From: Shewanella sp. ANA-3
GTDB lineage: Bacteria > Pseudomonadota > Gammaproteobacteria > Enterobacterales > Shewanellaceae
Length of the DNA stretch: 64,000 nt
Reading direction: 5' to 3'
Assembly (NCBI RefSeq): GCF_000203935.1
Contig: NC_008577.1
Location: 992,001-1,056,000 of the forward strand
Shown: positions 9,361 to 20,082 of the stretch, in pieces
How the letters are laid out: each line of letters begins with the position of its first letter
How positions within the stretch are numbered: position 1 is the first letter of the stretch
Notes under the pieces: model-generated
The model's database searches: none
Seen by the model: only the letters and a program-made list of their open reading frames with translations
What the model was told of the DNA's origin: nothing
Made by a program: the position numbers and the translations under genes

Positions 9361-10908
9361 TTAATTGGCTTGCGCTAACTTAGGTTGAGAACCGAGGGGC
9401 GTGTCTATGGATTTCGGTTTCGCAGCGCGCACTAAACTGACCAGTCCCTGCCATTCAATATCGTTGTTCTGTGGCAGCCAAATATCCGGCTCAGTGCCTT
9501 TTCCTGAAAGCAGCTCGCCCGAGGCGTCATAGGTGAGTGAGCTGCTAAAACGAACATCTAAATCACTGTTAGGTAAGGTGAGTTGATATTGTCTGGCAAA
9601 ATCTCCTGAGGTTTTCTCCCCAATCAGATTCACTCTCGACCAAGCTTTAGTGCGGTAAGCTATCCACTCGCATTCCTGTTTACACAAAGGGCTGACAAGT
9701 AGCGCAAGGCGATTATTGCCTTCGGCTAAAACTTCGGGTTTTGTGCGGACAAACCAAGGGCTGAATCGGCTTTCATCTATGCTTGGCAGACGCCTCGTTA
9801 GCACCTTAAGCCGAGGCGAGCTGAGTTCAAGTGCCTCGAGCGGCCTAAAATTTAGGGGCCTTAAATAATCATTCCTCAGTTCTGGCGAGCGGCGATAATG
9901 GGCAAAACCCATAATTTGTGTCATGGCTGAGGTATAGGGCGTCGCATTTTGAGGGACATCTTGATAACGCGACAACATGGTCAGTAATTTAGGGCTAAAG
10001 CCCCTCGCTTGCCTTAAATCGACTATCAATAATGGTTGCTCCATGCCTTGGCGTAGGGCGTCCTGTTGTCTCTTATCGAGTTCAAAGCCATAGAGATCAT
10101 CAATCTTGAGTCGTGCAGTCGCCTGATTAATCTGCTCCAATGAATAATCAGGCCTGATTGGCGCCGTCGGGGCCAAATTATCGAGTTGGGTGATCAGGCT
10201 TTCAAAACTCAGTTCAGTCTCATCCTCAATCGGTTTAACTATAGTTTTCGATGGTTGCGGCAGGGCGATAGTCACTTGCGTGGTCTGCAAATCGTCATTA
10301 ATCAAGCTGATAAGCACATGGGGTTTGATACTTAAGCCTAAGTCCTCCCGCAATAAATTGAGTCGCTTGAGCCAAATCAGCTGCATCTCTTGGCTGTTTT
10401 TCGCTGGCTCTGATAAGTAGGCTTGGCTGGCCGAAATCCATTTGCTTAATGGGATGCCATCTATATGAGTGATAAAGGGAAAATCGGCGCTGATGGGGTT
10501 ATTTTTGCTGTCCAAGGCGAGCCATTGCTCGTTGACAGGCCTGAGCGTTAAGGGCAGTTCACCGCTGCTATTTTCGACTTTCGCAACCTGTGTCCCTGGG
10601 TCTTTTAAAGTATTAAGTAGCTTAGTGAGCTCGGCGGCGAAGCGCTCTTTTGGCACAACATCTTGATATTGTTCTGTGATTAATCCCGCCAGTCGTTTGA
10701 GCCGCTGCTCATTAGCTTGTGGATCCAGTGCGTAAAATGCCGAGTGTTGCTCAATTTGGTCGAACAGAATATAGAGATCTTGGCGAATATCTTTGGTCGT
10801 TAGTGTGGGCTGCGCTTTTTCAGGAATAGCGAAAAGCGCGAGCCTGATAAGGCTCGCGCAAATGATCACGCCCAGTAACGTCACGACAGTGCGATAGCTA
10901 AAATTCAT
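9361..10908 (-). CDS. S41 peptidase-like protein, probably catalytically inactive
   Basis: 515 residues with an N-terminal signal anchor (VVTLLGVIICASLIRLALF). The architecture follows C-terminal-processing/tricorn-like S41 peptidases: a helical N-terminal part, the LLNTLKDPGTQV segment near 97-107 where active members have DGHT, a GEKTSGD segment at 430-436, and the hallmark GKGTEPDIWLP at 469-479. Aligned by eye to E. coli Tsp, the catalytic Lys position is Asp436 and the Ser position is Gln411 (in CKQECEW), so the nucleophile and base appear lost. Cys409 and Cys413 flank that site. Likely a periplasmic scaffold or binding protein with an S41 fold. The motif alignment is mine and should be confirmed structurally. 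Confidence 0.75.
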   Translation of the reverse strand: MNFSYRTVVTLLGVIICASLIRLALFAIPEKAQPTLTTKDIRQDLYILFDQIEQHSAFYALDPQANEQRLKRLAGLITEQYQDVVPKERFAAELTKLLNTLKDPGTQVAKVENSSGELPLTLRPVNEQWLALDSKNNPISADFPFITHIDGIPLSKWISASQAYLSEPAKNSQEMQLIWLKRLNLLREDLGLSIKPHVLISLINDDLQTTQVTIALPQPSKTIVKPIEDETELSFESLITQLDNLAPTAPIRPDYSLEQINQATARLKIDDLYGFELDKRQQDALRQGMEQPLLIVDLRQARGFSPKLLTMLSRYQDVPQNATPYTSAMTQIMGFAHYRRSPELRNDYLRPLNFRPLEALELSSPRLKVLTRRLPSIDESRFSPWFVRTKPEVLAEGNNRLALLVSPLCKQECEWIAYRTKAWSRVNLIGEKTSGDFARQYQLTLPNSDLDVRFSSSLTYDASGELLSGKGTEPDIWLPQNNDIEWQGLVSLVRAAKPKSIDTPLGSQPKLAQAN

Positions 10909-11094
10909 ATTCCTCCATGACCACTTACTTTTACGGCTAAAAAGGTGTGCGACTATCGATGTAAATGCCTATTTTGGCAATAAAAATCGTCTTTGCTCAC
11001 CTTTTGCTCGTATCCATTTGAGCAATTTAGCAGCAGTTTTTGCAAGTCAGCATAGAATTATGGCTGTTTTTTGTGCTCTGTCACGGTTGTAGCG

Positions 11095-11979
11095 TTAGAG
11101 AATATCGTTGAGTGATAGGCCGATACCTATGCGTTGGTTATGGTAGTTGTAGTCGATAAGACTCTCGCCATAGCCGTTAAAGTATTGAGTATAAAGGCGT
11201 AAATTACCGATTATCGGATAGCTCCATGTAAATTCTGCCGATCCTCGATCAATATCTTTAAAGTTAGTTTTTAGGGTGAGGGTGAATCTATGGTCATCAA
11301 TGCCATAAACCCCTACAAACTCGGCTTTACCTATGTATTCATCAATATCGGGGTTATCGTCACCGCGGGGTTGATGGATATCGGTTTTTTCGTCCTCTGG
11401 AATACGCCACCACACCTTAGTGGCAAAGGCCAGCGGGCCGGCATCGAAGATCATGGTGCCATAGATACGGTTCCAGCTACGGGATAATAACCCTGACTTA
11501 CCATTAGATTGATGCACGGCGCCAAAGCCCCAGAAGGAGTTAGTCACGCTGCCGATTTTCCAATCGTTGTTGAACAGCATAAAGATTTCGGGTTCGTGGT
11601 TAGTCTCACGGAAGGGGGAAGAAATATCCTTGTTGTAAAGCTGCCAATAGGACTGGTTGGTGTAGGCAAAAAACAGGTGGCCATTATCGCCAAAGACATT
11701 ATACCAAAGAGGAAATTTAAAACTTATCTGGAACTTAGCTTCCATTTCATCCAGGGTATAGTCGTTTTCGGCCGCATCTTGGGCGAAGGGCGCCATATTG
11801 GGATCGGGGTTGTAAGTGGCGGGTAAAATGTAATTCACTTTATGCGGCGTGATCACGAATGGACGTTCTGAGGTGGCTAGCTCGTCCTGTACCCGTCCTT
11901 TAACGAGGGATTCTTCCGCTTGAAGTCCTGTACAAGTTAACAGTCCAATTAATGCGATACCTTTATAAAATAGGGACAT
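11095..11979 (-). CDS. pldA: Outer membrane phospholipase A1
   Basis: Calcium-dependent outer-membrane phospholipase that hydrolyses misplaced phospholipids in the outer leaflet. 294 residues with a signal peptide ending near LQA-EES. The signature HQSNGKSGLLSRSWNR places the triad at His156, Ser158 and Asn170, the same spacing as E. coli His142/Ser144/Asn156. Beta-strand-rich sequence continues to the C-terminus. The ATG is preceded by AAGGAGG. It is transcribed alone on the minus strand, divergent from cobA. Confidence 0.95.
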   Translation of the reverse strand: MSLFYKGIALIGLLTCTGLQAEESLVKGRVQDELATSERPFVITPHKVNYILPATYNPDPNMAPFAQDAAENDYTLDEMEAKFQISFKFPLWYNVFGDNGHLFFAYTNQSYWQLYNKDISSPFRETNHEPEIFMLFNNDWKIGSVTNSFWGFGAVHQSNGKSGLLSRSWNRIYGTMIFDAGPLAFATKVWWRIPEDEKTDIHQPRGDDNPDIDEYIGKAEFVGVYGIDDHRFTLTLKTNFKDIDRGSAEFTWSYPIIGNLRLYTQYFNGYGESLIDYNYHNQRIGIGLSLNDIL

Positions 11980-12409
11980 CGGCCCTCCTTGATGTGTCTG
12001 TTTGCCTTACGCTTTCTCGTTGTTTACCCAGCTTAACATTAGTTTGTGGATTTATTATGAGAAATCCTGCCATGTGTCTTATTCCGTTCTGGCGAGATGG
12101 AGCCTATTTTCGTGGTCTAAAGAAGCAACTAAGTAGAATTTTTTGCAATAACATAGTGCGGTTATGTGAGCTGATGCAAGTTTTGATTGCCGATATATTC
12201 GCCTTGAAAGCATACTTTATCTAATCATTTCATTTATTTAAATGATTTTCCTGCCTATGGCACTTTTGCCGCCCTCACTTATAGTTAATTGGCTGGATTC
12301 GAAGTCCTGTTGTTATTTCTTTTTGATATAACAATTAATGATTTTATATTTATTAAGGAATATAACTAGGGCTATATTGCTACACATTGATCTCATATCG
12401 GGGAATGTG
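11980..12409. other. Intergenic region between divergent pldA and cobA
   Basis: 430 bp. Two open frames here (11952-12224 plus, and an upstream extension of cobA from 12338) lack ribosome binding sites and family similarity. The 12330-12400 part is AT-rich and is the likely cobA-cysDN promoter region. No clear operator seen. Confidence 0.5.
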
Positions 12410-13240
12410 ATGGAAATTTTATCTTTACCGGGCCAAAGGGCGAAGGGCAAAGTCTGGCTGGTTGGCGCAGGCCCCGGAGACGTTGAACTCTTAACCCTCA
12501 AGGCTTGGCGCATTCTTAAGTCAGCCGACGCTGTGCTATACGATGCGCTCGTCAGCCAAGATATCCTCGATTTAATCCCTAAGGATGCAGAGAAGATTGC
12601 CGTCGGCAAACGTGCCGGTAAGCATAGTGCTGCGCAAGATGAAATTAATCAGTTACTGGTGACTAAAGCCTATACCCGTAAAAACGTGGTACGCCTCAAG
12701 GGCGGCGATCCCTTTATTTTTGGCCGCGGTGGTGAAGAGTTACAAACCTTAGTTGAAGCAGGCGTCGAATTTGAAGTGGTTCCTGGCATTACCGCCGCCA
12801 GTGGCACTTCGGCCTATGCGGGCATTCCCTTAACCCACAGGGATTATGCCCAAGGGGTGACTTTTATTACTGGCCATTGTCAGCTTGAAAGCCGTCCGAT
12901 GGACTGGCAGGGGTATGCTAATTCAAACAATACCTTAGTTGTGTATATGGGGATTTTAAATGCGGGCATTATTCGTCAAGGACTAATCGATGCTGGCCGT
13001 AGCCCAAACACACCTGTGGCGATTGTCTCTAAGGCGACCACTCAGTCGCAGCAACGTTTTATTGGTCAATTAGATTCACTCGAGCAGCTCGCGGCCGATC
13101 CGCAATTGCAAATGCCCGCCCTGATGATTATTGGCGAAGTGGTTGCGTTAGCTGACAGCTTAAATTGGTTCCAACCTAAAGGTGAAGGCGAGTCATCACT
13201 CGATACCACTGATGCCGCCAAGATTGTGGCAAAAATTTAG
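12410..13240 (+). CDS. cobA: Uroporphyrinogen-III C-methyltransferase
   Basis: SAM-dependent methyltransferase that makes precorrin-2 from uroporphyrinogen III, the first step to the siroheme used by CysI. The ATG at 12410 (MEILSLPGQ) has GGGGA 5 bp upstream and gives 276 residues, the normal length for the stand-alone enzyme. A frame extending to 12338 is not preferred. Motifs seen are VGAGPGDVELLTLKA, KGGDPFIFGRGGEE and VVPGITAASGTSAYAG. It lacks the CysG oxidase/ferrochelatase domain, so those steps must be encoded elsewhere. It heads the cobA-cysD-cysN-permease-cysC run, with 78 bp to cysD. Confidence 0.95.
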   Translation: MEILSLPGQRAKGKVWLVGAGPGDVELLTLKAWRILKSADAVLYDALVSQDILDLIPKDAEKIAVGKRAGKHSAAQDEINQLLVTKAYTRKNVVRLKGGDPFIFGRGGEELQTLVEAGVEFEVVPGITAASGTSAYAGIPLTHRDYAQGVTFITGHCQLESRPMDWQGYANSNNTLVVYMGILNAGIIRQGLIDAGRSPNTPVAIVSKATTQSQQRFIGQLDSLEQLAADPQLQMPALMIIGEVVALADSLNWFQPKGEGESSLDTTDAAKIVAKI

Positions 13241-13318
13241 TTAAATCAGATTTTTTAGAAATAGTTAAGTTAAATCCAGCTGCCTGTCGCAGCCCATTTT
13301 AGGTAAACGGAGAAGAGT

Positions 13319-14227
13319 ATGGCCGGGCGTGAATTAAGCCACTTACAACAACTGGAAGCCGAAAGCATTCAGATCATTCGTGAAGTCGCTGCCGAATTCG
13401 ACAATCCAGTAATGTTGTATTCCATCGGAAAAGATTCTTCGGTGATGTTACACCTTGCGCGTAAAGCTTTTTATCCCGGCAAGATCCCATTCCCCTTGCT
13501 GCACGTGGATACGGGCTGGAAATTCAAAGAGATGATCGCTTTTCGTGATGCGCAGGCGAAAAAGTTTGGCTTTGAATTATTAACCCACACCAACCCCGAA
13601 GGCGTTGCCCAAGGGATTAACCCCTTCGATCATGGCAGTGCCAAGCACACTGACATCATGAAAACTCAAGGTTTAAAACAAGCCTTAAACCAATATGGTT
13701 TCGATGCCGCATTCGGTGGTGCGCGCCGCGATGAGGAAAAGTCCCGCGCGAAGGAGCGGGTGTATTCGTTCCGCGATCGTCACCATAGATGGGATCCCAA
13801 GAATCAGCGTCCCGAACTGTGGCGCACCTATAACGGTGCGGTAAATAAGGGCGAAAGTATTCGTGTCTTCCCGTTATCTAACTGGACCGAACTCGATATT
13901 TGGCAATATATCTATCAAGAAAACATTGAGTTAGTACCACTGTATTTTGCCGCCGAGCGCCCTGTGGTTGAGCGTGGCGGTCAGTTAATTATGGCCGACG
14001 ATGAGCGTATGAAGCTCGAGGAAGGCGAAACCATCAAGCATGAGGTGGTACGTTTTAGAACCTTAGGTTGTTATCCATTGACGGCGGCGATGCATTCGCA
14101 GGCGGATAATCTCGAAAAAATCATCGAAGAAATGCTGCTAACTCGCTCGAGCGAACGCCAAGGGCGATTGATTGACTCGGATCAGAGTGCATCGATGGAG
14201 CAGAAGAAACGCCAAGGTTATTTCTAA
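13319..14227 (+). CDS. cysD: Sulfate adenylyltransferase subunit 2
   Basis: Small subunit of ATP sulfurylase; it adenylates sulfate to APS, driven by GTP hydrolysis in CysN. 302 residues. The PP-loop [20 protein letters not shown] lies near 36-55. [16 protein letters not shown] and the C-terminal [10 protein letters not shown]...KRQGYF are family signatures. The ATG follows GGAGAAG. cysN begins 129 bp downstream. Confidence 0.97.
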   Translation: MAGRELSHLQQLEAESIQIIREVAAEFDNPVMLYSIGKDSSVMLHLARKAFYPGKIPFPLLHVDTGWKFKEMIAFRDAQAKKFGFELLTHTNPEGVAQGINPFDHGSAKHTDIMKTQGLKQALNQYGFDAAFGGARRDEEKSRAKERVYSFRDRHHRWDPKNQRPELWRTYNGAVNKGESIRVFPLSNWTELDIWQYIYQENIELVPLYFAAERPVVERGGQLIMADDERMKLEEGETIKHEVVRFRTLGCYPLTAAMHSQADNLEKIIEEMLLTRSSERQGRLIDSDQSASMEQKKRQGYF

Positions 14228-14356
14228 ACCAAGGCATTTCGAGCGCAGGTTAGAGACAGATTAAACCGATTTCGTGAATGTCCCGATGAAGGCTCTTAGA
14301 GCAATCGAGTACCAGTGACTTCACGAACAGTTGAGCAAGATAAGAGTGAGATAAAG

Positions 14357-15799
14357 ATGGATAAAGCGGTCAATAAAACCAATCGTATGGCGGCAGAAAT
14401 TAGCCAGCACGGGGTAAAAGAATATCTAGCCCAGCAACAACATAAAGGTTTGTTGCGCTTTTTAACCTGCGGCAGCGTAGACGATGGCAAGAGCACCCTG
14501 ATTGGCCGTTTACTGCATGACAGCGCGCAGATTTATGAAGACCAACTCGCTAGCTTAAAAAATGATAGCGCTAAGATGGGCACAACGGGCGAAGCCATCG
14601 ACTTGGCTTTGTTGGTCGATGGTCTGCAAGCCGAGCGTGAGCAGGGCATTACTATCGATGTGGCTTATCGTTATTTTTCAAGCGACAAGCGTAAGTTTAT
14701 TATCGCCGACACCCCAGGCCATGAGCAGTACACCCGTAATATGGCGACTGGCGCCTCAACCTGTGATTTAGCAGTGATCTTAGTGGATGCGCGTTACGGC
14801 GTGCAGACTCAAACCAAGCGTCATGCCTTTATTGCCTCTTTGCTGGGTATTCGCCACTTTGTGGTTGCGGTTAATAAGATGGATTTACTCGGGTTCGATG
14901 AGCAAGTCTTCAATCGTATCCGTAATGATTTCAGTGAGTTCGTAAAAGATTTTGGCGACTTAGATATCCACTTTGTGCCTTTATCAGCCCTCAATGGCGA
15001 TAACGTGGTTGAGCCGAGTCTGCATACGCCTTGGTATCAGGGCGGCACACTGCTGGAGTTACTCGAAACCATTGATACCCAACGTGAACTCAGCGCCTTG
15101 CCTGTACGCTTCCCGGTGCAATATGTGTCGCGTCCCAATCTCGATTTTCGTGGTTTTGCCGGTACTTTAGCCTCTGGCGTCATCAAGGTGGGTGACGAGG
15201 TGGTTGCGCTGCCTTCGGGTAAGCGTAGCAAGGTTGAACGCATTGTGACCTTCGATGGCGATCTCGCCGAAGCAACGGCTGGGCAAGCCGTCACTATCAC
15301 CTTAGAAGATGAAATCGATATTTCCCGCGGTGACTTACTTGCACTGCCAGAGAGTGCGCCACAGGTTGCCAATCAAATCGTGGCTGACCTAGTGTGGATG
15401 GATGAAAAACCATTACAACTCGGCCAGTTATACGACATTAAAGTCGCGGGTAAGAAGACCCAAGCCTCTGTTACGGCCATCGAGTATGTGGTTGATGTGA
15501 ACACACTTGCGCGCAGCAGCGCCGACACTTTAGGGCTCAATGCCATCGCCCGCGTGACCTTAGAGCTGACCGAAGATATCGTCTTCGATGCCTATTCTCT
15601 GGTGCGTGATACTGGCGGCATGATCCTGATTGACCGTTTATCCAATGCTACTGTTGCGGCTGTGATGGTGGTATCGGGACAGCATGTGAACAAGCAAGCG
15701 TCCTCACAATTTAGCGCCTTTGAAATCGAGTTTAATGCGCTGGTGCGTAAGCACTTCCCGCATTGGCAAGCGATTGATATTTCAAAGCTTGGAGCCTAA
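14357..15799 (+). CDS. cysN: Sulfate adenylyltransferase subunit 1 (GTPase)
   Basis: Large, EF-Tu-like GTPase subunit of ATP sulfurylase. I place the start at ATG 14357 (MDKAVNK), which has GAGTGAG 6 bp upstream. A GTG at 14315 and an ATG at 14387 (MAAEISQ, aligning with the E. coli N-terminus) are alternatives. This start gives 480 residues. GTP motifs are [17 protein letters not shown] and NKMD. The protein ends without a fused CysC kinase domain; cysC is a separate gene at 17575. The stop is 3 bp before the permease start. Confidence 0.95.
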   Translation: MDKAVNKTNRMAAEISQHGVKEYLAQQQHKGLLRFLTCGSVDDGKSTLIGRLLHDSAQIYEDQLASLKNDSAKMGTTGEAIDLALLVDGLQAEREQGITIDVAYRYFSSDKRKFIIADTPGHEQYTRNMATGASTCDLAVILVDARYGVQTQTKRHAFIASLLGIRHFVVAVNKMDLLGFDEQVFNRIRNDFSEFVKDFGDLDIHFVPLSALNGDNVVEPSLHTPWYQGGTLLELLETIDTQRELSALPVRFPVQYVSRPNLDFRGFAGTLASGVIKVGDEVVALPSGKRSKVERIVTFDGDLAEATAGQAVTITLEDEIDISRGDLLALPESAPQVANQIVADLVWMDEKPLQLGQLYDIKVAGKKTQASVTAIEYVVDVNTLARSSADTLGLNAIARVTLELTEDIVFDAYSLVRDTGGMILIDRLSNATVAAVMVVSGQHVNKQASSQFSAFEIEFNALVRKHFPHWQAIDISKLGA

Positions 15800-15802
15800 T
15801 AC

Positions 15803-17527
15803 GTGAGTGACTTGTGGCTATTAGCTATAGTGCTGTTTGGATTAGTGGCTGGCTTAATCGCCGGCCGCATTAATCCCGCTGTGTTGTTTTTATTTGCTTT
15901 TTTACTCTGTTACCTCCTAGGAATGGTATCACTCGACACGGCGCTCACTAGCTTTACCAACACAGGTTTAGTCACTCTGGTGTTATTGGTACTGGCGGCG
16001 ACGGCGCTGGAAAAAACCTCACTGCTGGGCAAGTTAAGCCAAGTGATTGGCAATAATTCGCTTGCGGTGACTATGGCAAAATTGGGATTTTCGACGGCGC
16101 TGCTGTCCTCTTTTACCAATAACACCGCCGTCGTCGCATCTTTGATTGGGGTGGTGCGCCGCAATCAGGCCCATGCTCCAGCTAAGTTGTTGTTGCCACT
16201 TAACTATGCGGCGATTCTGGGCGGTACGCTGACCTTAATTGGTACTTCCACTAACCTTATCGTCAACTCGTTTGTCGAGAATGCGGGCTTGCCTGCGCTG
16301 GGGTTCTTTGAGTTCACCCCAGTGGCCATGCTGATTGTGCTGTTAGGCATAGTGCTGCTGATTGTGCTGGCTAATACCTTACCCGACAGGCGAGAGGATT
16401 CGACCGAAGAGACACTGCCCTATCTGCTGGAAGCCCACGTGGCCAAAGGCTCGTCTTTAGTTGGGCGTAGCGTGGTGGATAACAAATTAAGAGCCCTGAA
16501 AAAGCTCTATTTAGTTGAGCTTGAGCGCAGCGGTATTTGTATTTGTCCGGTTCCACCACAGTTAGTGTTACAGGCGGACGATGTGCTGCGTTTCAGTGGC
16601 GCGGTGGAGTCGGTGGAGCTGTTGCATCAATTCGATGGCCTAGATTGGTTTGGCAAACATCAAGCAAAAGGGCAAAACCTAGTCGAAGCCGTGTTGGCCC
16701 CTTCATCGAGCCTAGTGGGTAGTACCTTAAAGGAGTCTCGCTTTCGCGAACAGTTTGATGCGGCTGTAATGGCGATTCGTCGTGGTCATCATCCGCTAAA
16801 AGGTGGTTTGGGCGATATCGTATTACAACCGGGCGATGTGTTACTGCTGACGCCGGGGGATGGTTTTAGCACCAATGCTAAGCTGAGTACTGAATTTGCC
16901 GCCGTCAGCGGACTCGATTTAAATGTGCGCTTAGACAGCCGCCGCAGCCGTTTTGTATTAAGCAGTTTTGTGATCACCATTGTGCTTAGTCTGACCGGCG
17001 TATTACCGCTGGCCAAGGGCTTGGTGCTATTGCTGCTGAGCTACTTTGCCATTGGCGCCGTGACCTTGTCGGAGCTTAAGCGTCGCTTCCCACTGGAATT
17101 AGTGGTGATAGTTGGCAGTGCCTTAGGGCTGGCGAATCTGATGATGAGCACTGGCCTTGCCGATGGGTTAGCGCAAGGCTTGCTCGGTACCATCAATGGT
17201 TATGGAGTGTTTGGCGCCTTTGTGGGTGTCTATTTAGTCACCTTATTGTTGACTGAACTCGTTACCAATAATGCCGCGGCGGCCTTGGCCTTTCCTATTG
17301 CCTATGCGGTGGCGCTGAATTATGGCGTCGATCCTAGGCCATTTATTATGGCGGTAGTGTTTGGGGCCAGTGCCAGTTTTATTTCGCCCTACGGTTATCA
17401 AACCAACTTGATGGTGTTTAACGCGGGCAACTATCGTTTCAGTGACTTTTTGCGCTTAGGGCTACCGCTATCTGTGCTTTATTCCCTGATAGTGATTTTT
17501 ATGGTGCCAGTCATCTTTCCGTTTTAA
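15803..17527 (+). CDS. SLC13/DASS-type anion permease with two RCK_C domains (probable sulfate transporter)
   Basis: 574-residue inner-membrane transporter. Hydrophobic segments cover about 1-195 and 390-574. Between them lie two soluble repeats resembling TrkA-C/RCK_C domains (SSLVGRSVVDNK...LQADDVLRFSG and SSLVGSTLKESR...LQPGDVLLLTPG). Duplicated membrane motifs with TNNTAVVAS, STNLIVN and TNNAAAALAFPIA match this permease family. The GTG start has GGAG 9 bp upstream and begins 3 bp after cysN, and cysC follows, so the operon context argues for sulfate or a related oxyanion as substrate. The substrate is inferred, not shown. Confidence 0.88.
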   Translation: MSDLWLLAIVLFGLVAGLIAGRINPAVLFLFAFLLCYLLGMVSLDTALTSFTNTGLVTLVLLVLAATALEKTSLLGKLSQVIGNNSLAVTMAKLGFSTALLSSFTNNTAVVASLIGVVRRNQAHAPAKLLLPLNYAAILGGTLTLIGTSTNLIVNSFVENAGLPALGFFEFTPVAMLIVLLGIVLLIVLANTLPDRREDSTEETLPYLLEAHVAKGSSLVGRSVVDNKLRALKKLYLVELERSGICICPVPPQLVLQADDVLRFSGAVESVELLHQFDGLDWFGKHQAKGQNLVEAVLAPSSSLVGSTLKESRFREQFDAAVMAIRRGHHPLKGGLGDIVLQPGDVLLLTPGDGFSTNAKLSTEFAAVSGLDLNVRLDSRRSRFVLSSFVITIVLSLTGVLPLAKGLVLLLLSYFAIGAVTLSELKRRFPLELVVIVGSALGLANLMMSTGLADGLAQGLLGTINGYGVFGAFVGVYLVTLLLTELVTNNAAAALAFPIAYAVALNYGVDPRPFIMAVVFGASASFISPYGYQTNLMVFNAGNYRFSDFLRLGLPLSVLYSLIVIFMVPVIFPF

Positions 17528-17574
17528 TGATTTTTTGCTTTGGGCTTTTGCGGTCTAAGGTTTGAGGAGTGTTT

Positions 17575-18192
17575 ATGAGCAATATTGTGTGGCACCAACA
17601 TAGTGTCGACCAAGCGGCCAGAGCGAAACTGAAGGGCCAAAATCCAGTGTTACTCTGGTTTACTGGGCTGTCTGGTGCGGGTAAGTCGACTTTAGCAGGG
17701 GCGCTTGAGCGCGCACTGTTTGAGGCGGGCTTTCACACTTATTTGCTCGATGGTGACAATGTTCGCCATGGTTTATGTAAGGATCTGGGTTTTAGCGTCG
17801 CCGATAGGGATGAAAACTTACGCCGCGTTGGCGAAGTGGCAAAACTCATGGTGGATGCGGGCTTAGTCGTATTATCGGCCTTTATCTCGCCGACCCGCGA
17901 GGAGCGCGATAGCATACGGGCACGTTTTCCAGAAGGTCAATTTATCGAAGTGCATGTGTCGACGCCGCTTAGCATATGTGAGCAGCGCGATCCTAAGGGC
18001 TTGTATGTTAAGGCTCGCCGCGGTGAGATCAGCAACTTTACCGGTATTTCATCACCCTACGAGGCGCCGCTCTCGGCGGAGTTAACGATTGATACCAGTA
18101 AAGGGGATTTAGCCTCGCAAGTGCGTGCTTTAATCGATTATTTAACCGCGATTGGGGTCATCAATCCCGATAAGGCTAAAGCATTAGCCTAA
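17575..18192 (+). CDS. cysC: Adenylyl-sulfate (APS) kinase
   Basis: Phosphorylates APS to PAPS, the substrate of CysH. The ATG at 17575 has GAGGAG at 17564-17569, 5 bp upstream; a GTG at 17569 overlaps that site and is rejected. 205 residues. Walker [12 protein letters not shown], the [16 protein letters not shown] substrate motif and the [10 protein letters not shown] and [17 protein letters not shown] segments are all present. It is the last gene of the cobA-cysC run. Its 3' end overlaps the convergent kinase gene by 9 bp, with no terminator visible between them. Confidence 0.97.
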   Translation: MSNIVWHQHSVDQAARAKLKGQNPVLLWFTGLSGAGKSTLAGALERALFEAGFHTYLLDGDNVRHGLCKDLGFSVADRDENLRRVGEVAKLMVDAGLVVLSAFISPTREERDSIRARFPEGQFIEVHVSTPLSICEQRDPKGLYVKARRGEISNFTGISSPYEAPLSAELTIDTSKGDLASQVRALIDYLTAIGVINPDKAKALA

Positions 18193-20082
18193 GTTGATTT
18201 TATGGGACTCAGGGGCATTTGTTGGAATGGTTAATGTAAAACAAGTGCCTTTGCCCAGTTCACTCGTCACTTTGATATACCCGCCTAATAACTGGGTCAC
18301 CAGTTGATGTGCTAAATGTAATCCTAAACCTGTGCCGCCTTTGCCTCTTCGAGTGGTAAAGAAGGGATCGAAGATCTGCTTTAAGGTAGCATCGTCCATG
18401 CCGCCGCCATTGTCTGTGACGGTAATGGCGACAAAGGCATCTTCGAGGCTGTAGGCCGTAATATTGATTTGCCCATTACCGACATCTTCGAACGCATGGG
18501 TGAGCGCATTTGAGACTAAATTCTCGAGTACTTGCCCAAGGGCGCCGGGGTAACTATTGAGCTCTATCTCAGGTGATATGTCGATGTTCAGTTCATGAAA
18601 TTGCTTCTTCATTCTTAGCCATGAGGTGTGAAGCATATCTTGCACTAAACTAGTGAGTTTAAAGACACGACGTTCTTCACCTGTGCGGTCGACCGCTAAC
18701 CGTTTGAAGCTTTTCACTAAGGCGGCTGCGCGTTCTAGGTTTGCTTGGACTATCTCGGCGCCTTCATAAAAGTGCTCAAAATACGTATCGACATCGGAGC
18801 GTTTAAGGCCCGTTTCGAAGGCAGATTGCAATTTGCTGCACTCATTCTTCATGCTCGATAGGGTCATTAAAGAGGCCCCCACAGGAGTATTGAGCTCATG
18901 GGCGACACCCGCCACCATCATCCCAAGAGAAGATAATTTACCGGTTTCAATCAGTTGCTGCTGAGTATCGTGCAGGTGTTGCAGTGACTGCGCCAGCGCT
19001 TTATTACTATTTGCTAGCCGTCGCTGCTGCTCGGTTAAGTCATCATGGAGCTTATCCCGCTCGAACATTGATTTTGCCGTACGCCAGCAAACGGCGCTGC
19101 CCAATAACAACAGCAACAGACCAATACTCAATGCTTCGACAATGCATTGTTTGGTGATGCTTGCCAATACGCTGTGGGAAATATGAGTCACGAGCCGCCA
19201 TTCAGGAAGGGCCGCATTACCTATGTCATGCACATTTTCGTAGTCCCAGAGTCCATCTGGGGTGGTAAAGGCTACCTCGGTATTTTTGCGGATTTCTTGC
19301 CAAGCGGAGGGATTGAATTTGCTAAAGTTTACCTCTTCCCGCCCATACATAAATCCCCATGCCATTTGTGGCTGTGGGGCTAAAAGCCAGTAGCCGTCTG
19401 AGTTTAACATCGACAGCTCGACGCCCTCTTTAGCCGTATTGGCGATGGCATCCAGCATGGTTTGTGCGAGAAAATTCAGCGCAATAAACCCTTTTCTCTC
19501 CCCAGAGGCTAAAAACACAGGTGTGGTAATGCGCAGCATAGGTTTGATAGGGGTCTCAATGACTTTATTTTCAACATTTAAATCTAAGGGGGAAAAGTAA
19601 AACGTATCGGGTTCGAGCGCTAAACTCGGCGCTATGTAGTAGCGTCCTTGTTTAGATTGCAACTCTGCTTGCGGGACAATTTGTGCTTCATGGTTGATAA
19701 GATTAATGCGCACCTTTTCCATGGCGTCGTTATCGAGCCAGCGCACTTGATCGTACTGTAACGAGGCGTCGCTAAAGGCTTTAAAGAAGTTCTCAACAGC
19801 TGTCAGATCGGCATTTTTGCCCGACGCGGTATCGAGAAGAAGTTGATATTTAGCGAGAAACAGCGCGTCTCGTTTCAGACTACCGAGATAGTAAGCTATG
19901 GTTTGATTGGCATCGGCAAGCACGGCATCGGCCTGTCGATATAAGGGAGTCATCGCATCTTCGTGGCGCTTTTGGTAGAGCACCAAGCTGAGCAGCGGCA
20001 CCAATAACAGCCAAGGTAACATCAGCTTAAGCCAATATCGCCAAAATAACTGCTGGGAGGTTATCGCGCGTTTCAATATCAT
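18184..20082 (-). CDS. Sensor histidine kinase with extracytoplasmic double-Cache-like domain
   Basis: 632 residues from the ATG at 20082, which overlaps the upstream gene's stop as TGATG; a frame start at 20115 lies inside that gene. Order: membrane segment ([19 protein letters not shown]), periplasmic sensor region of about 270 residues (dCache-like), second membrane segment ([17 protein letters not shown]), coiled coil, and a HisKA motif [12 protein letters not shown] with phospho-acceptor His395. The HATPase has [17 protein letters not shown] and [13 protein letters not shown]. It is most likely the cognate kinase of the REC-GGDEF-EAL protein encoded just before it. The ligand is unknown. 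Confidence 0.9.
   Translation of the reverse strand: MILKRAITSQQLFWRYWLKLMLPWLLLVPLLSLVLYQKRHEDAMTPLYRQADAVLADANQTIAYYLGSLKRDALFLAKYQLLLDTASGKNADLTAVENFFKAFSDASLQYDQVRWLDNDAMEKVRINLINHEAQIVPQAELQSKQGRYYIAPSLALEPDTFYFSPLDLNVENKVIETPIKPMLRITTPVFLASGERKGFIALNFLAQTMLDAIANTAKEGVELSMLNSDGYWLLAPQPQMAWGFMYGREEVNFSKFNPSAWQEIRKNTEVAFTTPDGLWDYENVHDIGNAALPEWRLVTHISHSVLASITKQCIVEALSIGLLLLLLGSAVCWRTAKSMFERDKLHDDLTEQQRRLANSNKALAQSLQHLHDTQQQLIETGKLSSLGMMVAGVAHELNTPVGASLMTLSSMKNECSKLQSAFETGLKRSDVDTYFEHFYEGAEIVQANLERAAALVKSFKRLAVDRTGEERRVFKLTSLVQDMLHTSWLRMKKQFHELNIDISPEIELNSYPGALGQVLENLVSNALTHAFEDVGNGQINITAYSLEDAFVAITVTDNGGGMDDATLKQIFDPFFTTRRGKGGTGLGLHLAHQLVTQLLGGYIKVTSELGKGTCFTLTIPTNAPESHKINLG

Noticed and set aside
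11952..12224. 90-codon plus-strand frame upstream of cobA
   Set aside because: Overlaps the pldA promoter and 5' end, no supporting site; the composition is not protein-like.
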